A stretch of 64,000 nucleotides of DNA, taken from contig KB445808.1 in NCBI GenBank assembly GCA_000320605.2, forward strand, positions 566,841 through 630,840. Reading direction: 5' to 3'. Source of the DNA: Gelatoporia subvermispora B (lineage: Eukaryota; Basidiomycota; Agaricomycetes; Polyporales; Gelatoporiaceae). Positions 11,581 to 21,267 of the stretch are shown here, piece by piece; the first letter of the stretch is position 1; the number at the start of each line of letters is the position of its first letter. The notes beneath the pieces were generated by a model that saw only the letters and a list, made by a program, of their open reading frames with translations, had not been told where the DNA came from and made no database searches. A program made the translations under genes and the position numbers.

Positions 11581-14500
11581 CCGCTATGTTAATATATACA
11601 TATTCACTGCTCGGTCGAGAGGATATGTAACGCGAGGCTGAGTCGTCCAGTGCGAAAGCAACAGCGGTAGCCTCCACGCCTGCCATTCCGGGAAGTGTTT
11701 CGCCCGGCGTTTATTACCTCCTCAGCGCCTCAACCTCTGCTGTTATCCTCTTGTATGCTCTTTCGTGACATTATCCGCCGTGCTTTCGCTGTGCCTATTC
11801 CCTCACGTCATGGAAGCAAAATTCCTGCATGAAGGATCCGCTCACTGCTGATTCCAAATAGCCTGAACCCCTCGTTTTCACTGTTAATGCGGCAGTCACC
11901 ATGCACACCGTTAGATGAATGCAGATCGAACTCTGGGAGCATACATACGAGGTGAGCCGCCATACATGCATGACTTGTGGGCTCCCTGCCATTGCAATCC
12001 CTCTGAGTGATAAAATGCCGTCTGCTGCTTCCGCAATGACTCGTCCTCTTCCCAAGCCATTACGAGCATGTTGACCACGTCGATATGCCCTTCAGACCGT
12101 TTCGTTGCGTCGGTCAGGAGTCGACCATATCGAGAGCCTTGCCTACAAAACGGTCAATGATACCGATTCTCTATACATATACAGAAACACCAACCTGCGC
12201 CCATATGCAGCGGCGCCCTTCCCTCCATACCGTAGTAATTTTATCTTGTCCTATGCTATCCCTGTTGACTCAGGCCAATCAAGGTGCATGCCCAGACACC
12301 TGTGTGCATTCCCCAACCCGAGCATTGACCAACCAAGACCATCATGTCGTGTTAGGCCGCGCGACATGTTGTCGCATCCATTGTCCAGCTCTTCTCACCG
12401 CCCTCGTCCCAGTTTATACACAAGTGATGACCCGGGCCCCTCCCTCTATGGACAGGTCCAGGTCCCAGGTTAAGAACGTTCAGCATCGCGAGACGGTCGG
12501 GTGTAAACATGGGTGCGTCGCGGCGCCATTAGATGAACATGTTGTCTCTGACGAGCTCTGACAGATCCCAGGCAATGTGTCCTCCGTGGAGTTCCACAAG
12601 TCTCTAGTGCATGGGCATTGACAAAATCACAGAAGTTTTCTGCGCCAGTAGTGTCAAGTACGGCTCTCGAACCCGCCCTAAGCAAGCGCATGCCATTAAC
12701 CTATTATAAATCCCAGGACCAAGCCATCGTCCACACTGCGATAGGCTTACGACAATTGACCTTACCGACGCCCCGAAAGAGACAGGGGCACACTACTGGT
12801 CAATGTTCGCCTGCCGACGTTCTCGCATGCACCGAGCCAGAAGTAGGGGAAAACGCAAGGCAGAGGAGGACGAGATGATGGTGCACCAGATGCATTCAGC
12901 ACTACCAGGGTAAGCTACACTTTCTTCAAGTAGTGTCTCACGCTCATTTGTAAAGTCTTAGGTCGCGTCAGGGCCGGAGCAGAAGCACGGCTAGTCAGAG
13001 AGCTGTCTAACAAGCACAACAAGTACGCGATTGCTCATTCCGCTCATACCGTTGCCTATACGCATACTGAACCATTAAACTATAGAGGCCCTTTTCGCAA
13101 AGGCGTCATACAAAGTCAGAACTTCGGGTCATTGGGACGTGCCGCTGTGTGACCCCTAGAGGGCATCATGTACGAAGGAAATGTTTAGTGATACCTTCGT
13201 TGTCACCCAGAGACAGTCCACACTTGCCCCGACCTCTGTTCTTCCTTGTTTATGTGCGTCCAATGTCGCATCCGCATTGTTCGCGGTGCTCCCTCCCGTA
13301 AATAACGCTGAAACTGCTAATCTTCTACTTATTGTAGATCACTTGTGAGTCCCTTCATAATCTGGTATTTGTGGTACTGTTAAGTAGGAAGAATGAAGAC
13401 CAAGACGATGTCGTCGAGGGTGCCTTGACGAACTCCAGGACCACGAATCCCGAAGTCCTCATGGTCAGTGAGCCTCAGTTCCTCAGTCTTCCTTGATACG
13501 CCGCAGAACTTCTGTGGCACTTGGCCTCGCATGCGTCCACACACTGCCTCGCGATGCCCCGTAGTGTGCTCCCCGAACACCATTTGACGTCTGACCCGGC
13601 TGCAGTTGTTGACGTTCTAATTCAACTGTCTGCGCAGAGTCTATGACCCGGACTCGGCGTCATTAGCTGTAGGCATGGAACGCTATTACGCCCGCCAGAG
13701 CTAGTGATAGCTCAGTGCACATATAACATTCTCTGCGCCAATGGGAACGTGGCCTGCCTTGACGGTCGTCTACCACGGTGTAGGGCGACGTGCAGTGTGC
13801 TTGTGTAAGGGAGGCGGATGGAGTGCGAGGAGCTCGAGTCGCAGCGGCAGGCTCTTTCAAAGGTACGAGGAATCTTAATGCTAGCCTGGAGGCGAGAAGA
13901 CGAACACTAATTAAAACTCTAAACTTCAAACTCCTGCATTCTAGGCCTCATGCAGGCCCATGTCTGCACGCCTGCACGCCTCTACGTCGACATTCGCCAA
14001 TCCGAGGGCGCACCCTCGTTTATGGTCGACTCTAGACAACATCATGGACCGCCTACTGGATACCGCCAATTTCGCGTGTAATTGTCAAAAGTATGTCCAA
14101 TCACGTCAAGCAGATTGCACAGTGTACGAGGCATTCCAGTCCTAAGACCTCTCATAGCAATCGGCATCGCACGCGACTCCACTCTTAAGGGAGCTTACGA
14201 AAGACGCGACGGCTGCAGAAGCGTAGCCACATGAAAGCTTTCCTCTTCGATTTATCTTCCCGCGTACATTAAAAACACGGATATGTTGTGCAATGTGCTA
14301 GGATGAAGGGCTGTAATGAAGACCTGCTTTGAGTTGTGGAATTGGCACTGGATTGTCGAACCTGCCACAAGTGTGGGTGGTCAGGTAGCACAATTCCTTT
14401 TATACTGAGAGTTTGACTGCATGGTGCGGAGTGTCCGTGATCTGCAGAAATGTTTGCAACTACTAGTATCCCGCGAAGAGCGCCCAAATGTACAGCGCCC

Positions 14501-14989
14501 CAAGCCCTGACCGTGAGCACCAAATGAGCGCCTTCTCGGCGATATTGGTTGCCTTTGAACCACTGCAATTTGTGGCGGAATAATTCAGCACTGTGTATGT
14601 GGCAGAACCGCATCATCAATGCAGGTGAGATTCCTCGTTCATCCAAGCTGATGTGGCGAGGATCACCTCTGTCTGGGAATACATAGTACTAACTGGCATC
14701 TAATCTCCAGGATACGGGAACAGAGGCCGACCAGCTCATAGTGCAATCACATACGTGGGCTCATGGTGGCACAGCACAACACCGAGCCTCACTTCAGCTC
14801 TGGCAGCCGTATCCATGTATAGCTGGTAGCCGTGGGCGAAACACATCTTGGTATGGTAGCGACTGTACCGAACAAATAGTGCCAACATATGGTCTGTATG
14901 CAACATCGGTGCAATCGCATCGCATGGCGCCGCGGAAGGTCAGTGACTGGCACTATCTGTCCTGTAGTGGCACCCTGTAGTAACCGCAA
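11581..14989. other. Stretch with unidentified fragments
   Basis: No supported gene. Minus-strand ORFs near 12,470-12,620 (contains HGGHIAWDLSELVRDN in one frame), 13,380-13,583 and 14,269-14,646 look somewhat protein-like. None carries a start plus splice sites, and none matches a family I know. They may be more relics. Confidence 0.3.
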
Positions 14990-15610
14990 ATGGATGAACA
15001 GGAAACCCTAGAAGAGGAGCAGAGAAGACTTCAGCTGCAATTGGAAAAAGTGTTTGCCATGGAGTCACATGTTCACCACATGGTGCATATTCAAACGATT
15101 CCCGCCCCACACAACGAGGTTATTCGCCCTTTCTGCAGTAAGTCAAAGTGTGATCACGTATGACAATTGTTGACTTGTCTCATCGACAGTACCGGTGGCA
15201 CTACAGAGAACTGAGCCGACAGATCGTACTAATCCGTGGGACCGCATGGCCAGGCGCCTGCTCAGCTCGATGCTCTCGCCCAATATGTGTGCTGGTCACC
15301 ATGAGATCGAGCCAATAGAATGTCAATGCATTCTATGCACGCCTTACTACGTCCCTCCTGCAAGCCCTACTATCATACATAGTGAGTAATAGTACCAGCG
15401 AGAGCTTTGACTATCAATCTAGCTGACATCTGGGACATAAAAGCTGTGAATACATACGCGGAGTGTTCGAGATACGTGGACGGGACGCTTGCGCTCGCTG
15501 CGCGAAAGGGGGATCTCTCGGGGCCTGCCAATGATGAATTTGACTTCCATACGGGGCAGCAACAGCGGATCACAGACACTAGCATTTGGTACGCTGGTAG
15601 GACAGTGTGA
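14990..15610 (+). CDS. Hypothetical 175-aa protein, three exons
   Basis: Three exons splice without a stop: 14990-15137, 15190-15381 and 15423-15610, with introns of 52 and 41 nt and good GT-AG borders. The N-terminus is an acidic, Glu/Gln-rich helix (MDEQETLEEEQRRLQLQLEK) likely to form a coiled coil. The middle has a Cys/His-rich patch (CAGHHEIEPIECQCILC) that could bind zinc. The C-terminus is polar. The function is unknown. It lies about 640 bp upstream of a recombinase relic and might belong to the same element. The second intron is short, so the model could end at 15389 instead. Confidence 0.5.
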
Positions 15611-15772
15611 ACTTCTACCTCATACCCAGGCTTTGCAATGTGTTTTATGTCTCTGCTTATTCTACGCTAGTGTCCCAGTACTCATATCCTGCCATCCCGT
15701 CTTTTCAGTCAATCCGATGCCCCAAGGTGTTGCCTCGCAAGCGTGGCAACTTCGAGACACTCCTGTACGTCA

Positions 15773-15797
15773 GTGTGATGTGATGTGATGTGATATG
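15773..15797. repeat. TGATG microsatellite
   Basis: Short run of TGATG units (GTGATGTGATG and so on). No gene is visible between 15,611 and 16,240. Confidence 0.7.
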
Positions 15798-16244
15798 GCA
15801 GTGCGTGCTGACAATCATGAAGGGGGATCTCGATCTTTGGATTTGCGCATGTGGGCACCCGCATCTGAGATTTACGCCTAAGCTCCACACGGGCAAGTTG
15901 TGAACGTGGATGTTGTGTGTAGTCAACACACAAATTATGAACACATACTGAGGAATTTCATGCTGGTCTTTAGGAAATGGTATGGAGCTCCTGACATACC
16001 AGTACATGAGCGTGTGAGACTGCCTGCCCTCATATTGGCTGAAAGTGTCGCAGCATTCTGTGAATTAGGGCCTGGTCAACAATTTGACAAGCGTGGTAAT
16101 CCGCTTGACAGACTACACCATCAAGCACTCGGCAGCCATCCTTGAGGCCGACTGCGCACACAGTGACCAGTCTGGGAAAGAGGTTGACGGCGAGGACCGG
16201 GGCGATGAGGAGAGAGAGGATACTCTGATGAAGACGAGAATGAT

Positions 16245-16466
16245 ATGAATGAGGAGCTCAATGACCTTCTGGAGCAGAGTATACTGACCAGAGAACAGTG
16301 GTTCAGGACGCCTAGGACTAGGGTATTGTACAAGAACTACGCGAAAAGCGGAAAACATTGGCTAGAAAATTGGGTCGCCAAGGGTTTGAGGAAAAGACGG
16401 CGAAAGGGCAAGCCAAGAATCATGGTGCGGATATTCGCACTTCGTCTAGAGCTCCTCCTTTTCTGA
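16245..16466 (+). pseudogene. Crypton-like tyrosine recombinase, N-terminal relic
   Basis: The frame reads LLEQSILTREQWFRTPRTR, then SGKHWLENWVAKGL. The recombinase at 40,779-43,543 has LLKQSLATREQWFRTQKTR and SGKAWLADWVQKGL at the matching place, also just after an acidic Asp/Glu stretch. Only this N-terminal block remains; the catalytic domain is missing. It is a second, dead copy of the same element family, about 24 kb from the intact one. Confidence 0.75.
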
Positions 16467-16835
16467 GCCTTATGGTCTGTCGGCGCGAAATCGGCTACAC
16501 CTATGTTGTGACAGTGGATAGCGGCATGTTACCGGTTTGACCCTACGATAACATTGAGGAATGGTGCGCACCTCAGCGCTCAAGATCCTTTCCAAGCAGC
16601 CACTATTCACAACCACCAGGTCCCGTCCTTGATGAGGGCAGAGACATTACTACATTCTATCCGGCACCAGGCCACCTAGGCCGAGCGATCCGCTTGCAGA
16701 CATTAGGCGCGCGATCGAGATCCAGGCGGTTGGGAGGCGCGCCCGCCGAGGTTAAATATTTGCGCACCCATCGCTCTGCAGTCTAGCACTGCAGGGGCGT
16801 TACACGCGCAACCTGTTTCTATCTAGCCATTGAAC
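16467..16835. other. Spacer between the recombinase relic and the TOR relic
   Basis: No ORF with a recognisable product and no repeat. It would contain the promoter of the TOR copy if that was duplicated with it. Confidence 0.4.
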
Positions 16836-17845
16836 ATGATATCTAGCACCTCCTCCATCCATCCAGAACCCCTCGCGGACATATTCCGCAGCCTCAAGGA
16901 CCGGGACCACGAGCGCCGCCTCCAGTCTGTAATAGAGTTGCAGCGCTATGTACGTGCCAATAGATATTCTAGAATGTCTCTAGTTTATATGCCAATATGC
17001 CTCTAGGTCTCAAATACAGCTCTAGAGATGTCGCCGATACGGCCCCGAAGCTCTGGGAGAGAAGCATTACCCCGCGTCTGTTCCAGCTGATCCATAGCCA
17101 GAGCAACGTCGAGAAGCTAGGGCGTTGTGTTCGACAAGATTCCGGTCTCACCCAGGGATTCGTGGGTGATTGTTAGGGAGAGCACAGCGGACCTTTTGGC
17201 GGTGTGGCTTCAGAACATCATTCACAGAGAGAGACAGACGCGAAGCCCAACCCTGCTAAAGATCCTGCAGGACGCGCAGTTGGGTCTAAAGATGGCCGCG
17301 CCGGAGATCATCCATGGGTCGTTGCTGGCCCACTGGGAACTGCTATTGCATGGCGGCATGGTAAGTCGCATACTGCAGCTACAAGTTGTCGTGGTCTGAA
17401 GACCCCGCGAAGTTCATGAAGGAAGGCTTTCTCGACGCCGCAAATCAGATCCTGTCGTCCAAGGTCCACCGCGACGCGCTCATCCGCAACACCGTCATCA
17501 CCCTCATACTGACCCTCGCCGCCTACGACACCTCCTTCTCCGGGCACCACCTGCACAGGTCGTCGGGCCACCTACTCGCGCGACTCAACGAGCGCTCCAT
17601 CGCCTTCATCGCAATCAGGCACGTTGCGACGGCAGTCAGGACCGATATGAAGCCCTTGCTCGACTCCATCATGACGCACATCAAGCAGGGTCTACAGGTG
17701 TACGAGAAGAAGTACGCGCCCTCTGAGGAACTCATCTTCCAATGCGCCGGCATGCTTGCGCAGGTGGTTGGCCCGAATCGCACGAAGCTTCTGCACAACC
17801 AGTTCGACCTCATGTTCGCGTTCGGGCTGAGCGAGTACGTTCAGC
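16836..17845 (+). pseudogene. TOR1: TOR kinase N-terminal HEAT-repeat relic with internal deletion
   Basis: The intact TOR kinase is about 2,300 aa and controls growth in response to nutrients. An ATG at 16836 opens an exon containing PLADIFRSLKDRDHERRLQS, with a GT donor at 16950. After an intron the frame reads KLWERSITPRLFQLIHSQ and NVEKLG. It then runs directly into VVFDKIPVSPRD, so roughly 100 HEAT-repeat residues are deleted. Next come RERQTRSPTLLKILQDAQLG, EIIHGSLLAHWELLLHGGM, then FMKEGFLDAANQIL, HVATAVRTDMKPLLDSIMT and LLHNQFDLMFAFGLSE. The copy stops near residue 500 of the family; the FAT and kinase domains are absent. Substitutions such as Arg to Trp and Ala to Val at CpG are frequent. 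Confidence 0.88.
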
Positions 17846-18660
17846 GCACAGCACGGCGCGCTCTTGTTCAGCCCTCCCCGCTCTTCTCATCGGGGCTGCT
17901 AAGCACTGCGCTGCCGGCCAGTTGGGAGGCAGTGCGGTGGGCGCAGAGCACCTCATCAAGTTCAAGGAGGGACAGCTCCCATCGATCCAAGAAGGTTGCC
18001 ACGTTCCACGTGGACGAGAACACCTGCCGCGGGACCACTCCGAGCCGCACTGCGGATTCTTTCCCTACATCGGCATTCCGCCGTCGTGGGTGAAAATCCG
18101 TGGCGGGAGCGCAAGAGGCCTGATCGCGCAGTGCGGTGCATACGAGGCGAAGATGAAGGAGCACGGCGGGATCAGTGAGGGCGCGCGTCGCGCTCAACGA
18201 GCCCCGCTCGCCACTCGCAGCGCGCGCCCATCAAGGCGCTCGTGCACGGTGCGGTCCTCGCGAGCACCCGCTTCCTCAACAACGACGTTAGTGGTCCTGC
18301 GGATGGTGTTCACGGGCGGCGCAGCGGCGGTGCTTCTGCGGGGCTCGGGGCTACTTTGCTCCCCGGCGCGAGGCAGAGCTGCGCGCTGGTGCCCCCGGCG
18401 GCGCCATCCCCCCCTCCCCTGACCTGCTTGCGCCCCCTGCCCGACCGTGCTTGAGATTCTACCGATCCATGCGGCCATCAAGGAGATCGCGAGTGAAGAG
18501 CCGCTTTCTCCGCCCGGGTGGCGAGATCAGGCTCGTGCCCACGCCGAGGGCGTTCTCAACCGCGAGCTCAAGATCGCGGAGCGCGAGCACGAGATCAGCC
18601 AACGCGAGGTGACGGCCAGCCGCCGAGAGCATTGCGCAGCGGCTGGATCATGAAGCAACT
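17846..18660 (+). pseudogene. Frame-broken remnant of an unidentified protein
   Basis: Readable blocks in shifting frames are EHLIKFKEGQLPSIQEG, FFPYIGIPPSWVKIRGGS, YEAKMKEHGGISEGARRAQ (about 17,945-18,195), ASTRFLNNDVSG (about 18,260), and a helical stretch LNRELKIAEREHEISQREV (about 18,555-18,615). The order and direction are consistent with one gene hit by several indels. I cannot name the family. It directly follows the TOR relic. Confidence 0.5.
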
Positions 18661-19589
18661 TGTGTGCGGGCCTTCTCTTTGCGCAGCGCGCGCTGGTGCT
18701 GGCAACCGGTGCGCCTGTCCAGGACGCTGAACGTGGAAGACCAATCGCAAACCGCTGAAGGGTACCTGCCAGAACCAGCCGGCGCGAGGCAGAAATCCAG
18801 GATCTCCTGCCTCCCTAGCAGCGCTCGGATCTCTGAGGCGAAGGTGGACTGGTGCACCGCCCCATGCCGACCATTTCCTGCGTTCAAGTATTTACGATTC
18901 ATGTCTTGCCCCGCATCCCTCCCCATCGTCGGGCACGGGGGACCAGTGCAGCAGCCGCGCTCTCCTCATCCTCTTGCGCACCGGTCTCCCGCCTGCCCGC
19001 CCGCGCAGCCGCCGCGATTGCGCGTTGAGCACGGCGCGCCCCCGAGAGCTGGTTCCCGGTCTGTGCTCCCACTTCTCCCTCGTAAGAACCAGTGCCGGCA
19101 CGAGCCTTAGTCCCCGCTCCAGGCTCCCCCCCTCTGTCCCCCGCTCATCGTCGCCGAGACCACCGCCGAATTTGCCACCAGGGTCGCCACTGATTCGTTT
19201 TATATGGCACGATTATACATAGGAACGGCAGGGCCCGGTTCCTTTCTATGGCATATCTGATGGTGCTGGAGCGGCACTTGACTTGCAGAGTATCTTACTC
19301 CGGCGGCCATGAGGGGCCAGTGTCCTGAGAATCTTGCCTTGCTTTTACATTCCAGGGCATCGAACCTATTGGAATGTAGGGTTGCAGAATGCGATTTTGG
19401 CAAGGTTGTTTGTGAACTCCAGGAGCGCTGCGGAATCGTTTCATCCCCGCCCCCCTGTTCGCAGGCCACCGGCCAGAGTCTCGAAATACACAAATACGTG
19501 GTAGTATGGTACAGTATACACTTTTGGGTAGCCGTAGCAAGAACAGAGCATTCTGAAATCCACTCGCAGGGGCGCGCAGCTTCTTCAAG
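18661..19589. other. Stretch without a recognisable gene
   Basis: Contains low-complexity Pro/Arg/Ser ORFs in several frames at once (18,900-19,160), typical of GC-rich noncoding DNA. No feature could be supported. Confidence 0.4.
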
Positions 19590-20340
19590 AGCTCTCCCGC
19601 CGCCCGATCCAGCTCTCCCGCGCGGCACTTTGCTTGCTCGCCAGCAGCAACTTGCTCCGGCACCTTGGGATACAAAGGGCTGGCGAAGGCATTGCCAAAG
19701 TGACCAGCGGCGGCACCCGGGTTGTGACTAATCATCGTCATGGCTGCGATCTCCCGAGGCTGTGTGCCCTCGACGAAAACCAAGAGGTGGTTCTCAGGCG
19801 CCTTGTAATCAGCGTATAGGGCGTACTATTGCATGTCGCCAGCGTGAATGTGTGAGCCTTGTGTATGCAGAGCTACAAGTGCCGCAGGGAAAGTCTACAA
19901 AATGCGATGAGTCTGCACAATATGAACGAGGTTCAGCCACTATACCTTGTTCTCGACTTTCCGAAGCAGCTTCTTGCCCATATCATATATGTACAAAGGT
20001 TGCCCGACTCCGACAACAAGCTTGCCCTGGAGCGCCATGACTGCAAGAGAGCCGTCGTTCGTTTCCGCCTGCCATGATCGATCAGCCATCCGCCGAATGT
20101 GCGCCACAAAAGAATCCTTGTGTAGAAGTTCTAGATTTTGGCCGCAATCAATGAAGCGGTACATACTTAAAAAAAAAAAGACCGCTAGCGCATGACGGTG
20201 GTGCGAGGAGGATGTCCTGAGGGTGTCCACTGCCAAGTGCAGCTCGCCACCTCGCGCAGCAAATGGCGCGACAACTAGCGAGAATGCCATTTCATTGTTG
20301 TCCAGGTGGGTGACTTTGGCGGTCTGTGCCTGGAATCACG
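19590..20340 (-). pseudogene. RSE1: Splicing factor 3b subunit 3 (SF3B3/RSE1) relic with internal deletion
   Basis: SF3B3 is a beta-propeller scaffold of the U2 snRNP. The minus strand gives DNNEMAFSLVVAPFAARGGE, then LELLHK, LAVMALQGKLVVGVGQPLYI, YDMGKKLLRKVENK, then TQPREIAAMTMISHNPGAAA and FGNAFASPLYPKVPEQV. This jumps straight to AGELDRAAGELLKKLRAPAS, which is the family's extreme C-terminus. So the last part of a protein of about 1,200 aa is kept, minus an internal block of well over 100 residues. Family DRFGN is reduced to HFGN. Small introns seem to remain between blocks. The N-terminal propellers are missing. Confidence 0.85.
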
Positions 20341-20430
20341 CGCGGTGAGGACAATGGTGAAGAAGAGGGGAAGAACTCAGATCACTTACATTATGCAGTG
20401 AAGAGCAGAGTTTCCCGCATTGGACTTCGA

Positions 20431-20621
20431 GTACTGCCACGACGGCACGCGTGTCAATCATGACATGTTCAGCACCGAGCGAGGAAGTGAAGGACTTGAA
20501 TCCAGAGCACAGAGACCTGGATCCGGATATCCAGTACTGCCACGATGACACGCATGCCTGTCATGGCACGTTCAGCGCCGAGTAGGAAGCGAAGGACTTG
20601 AGTCGAGAGCACAGAGACCTC
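20431..20621. repeat. Imperfect 103-bp tandem duplication
   Basis: Two diverged copies begin with GTACTGCCACGA at 20431 and 20534. Each ends with GAGCACAGAGACCT. Differences are mostly transitions. Confidence 0.8.
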
Positions 20622-21267
20622 AGGCTGGAGCTACACAGTGACAGCCATCCGGGACGTCAGGGCGTACTACCTAGAAAGTGCTAGTGGTTTAGATGCACAG
20701 GGCATAGAGATGAGGATATAATGCATCGCAGTTACGATAGCAGACAAGGACAACTGTGGGTCGCAACTCGTAAGTAGCAAGCGTCACTGCCACAGCCGAA
20801 TTCCTACAAGCCGGACGCGCGTCAATCAGTCCCACTCATCCGACGCAACATTTGAAGTCGCTCATTCACCGGGTCACTGGTATGCATCCTAGCATATGTT
20901 TGCCATAGACAGGCTTTGAGGGCGGTCGTGAGGAGAAATTGAATGCTGTCACGCGATAACGTACCCTGGGACAAGGACCCTGTTAGGGCGTGTGTCGAGA
21001 GCCTGAGGAGCAAGTGAGGATAGACCTGATCCCGGCAGTGGGCGCCTCTTTGCCGGGCTGCACCACCGTCGCTTGGCCGCCCTCTTTCCTTCTTCCTCCC
21101 TCCACCTTTTCTTCCGTCCCCCCTCCATCCTCCCGAGTCCCGACGCTCCGCGCAACGAGAGCGGGGCCAGGCTAGACAGCGAGCTCAGGCAAGACAGCGA
21201 GGTACAAGAACGACGTGCGCACTACCCGTCTTATCTCCCTCTCGTTCGTCTACTCGCCCGACCAAGG
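20622..21267. promoter_or_regulatory. Upstream region of the glycosyltransferase copy with a pyrimidine tract
   Basis: From about 21,073 to 21,150 the plus strand is strongly C/T-rich (runs of CTTCCT, CCTCC and CCCTCC). Such tracts are common before start sites of well-expressed fungal genes. This one lies about 120-200 bp before the ATG at 21268. The first 400 bp of the stretch hold nothing recognised. Confidence 0.4.
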
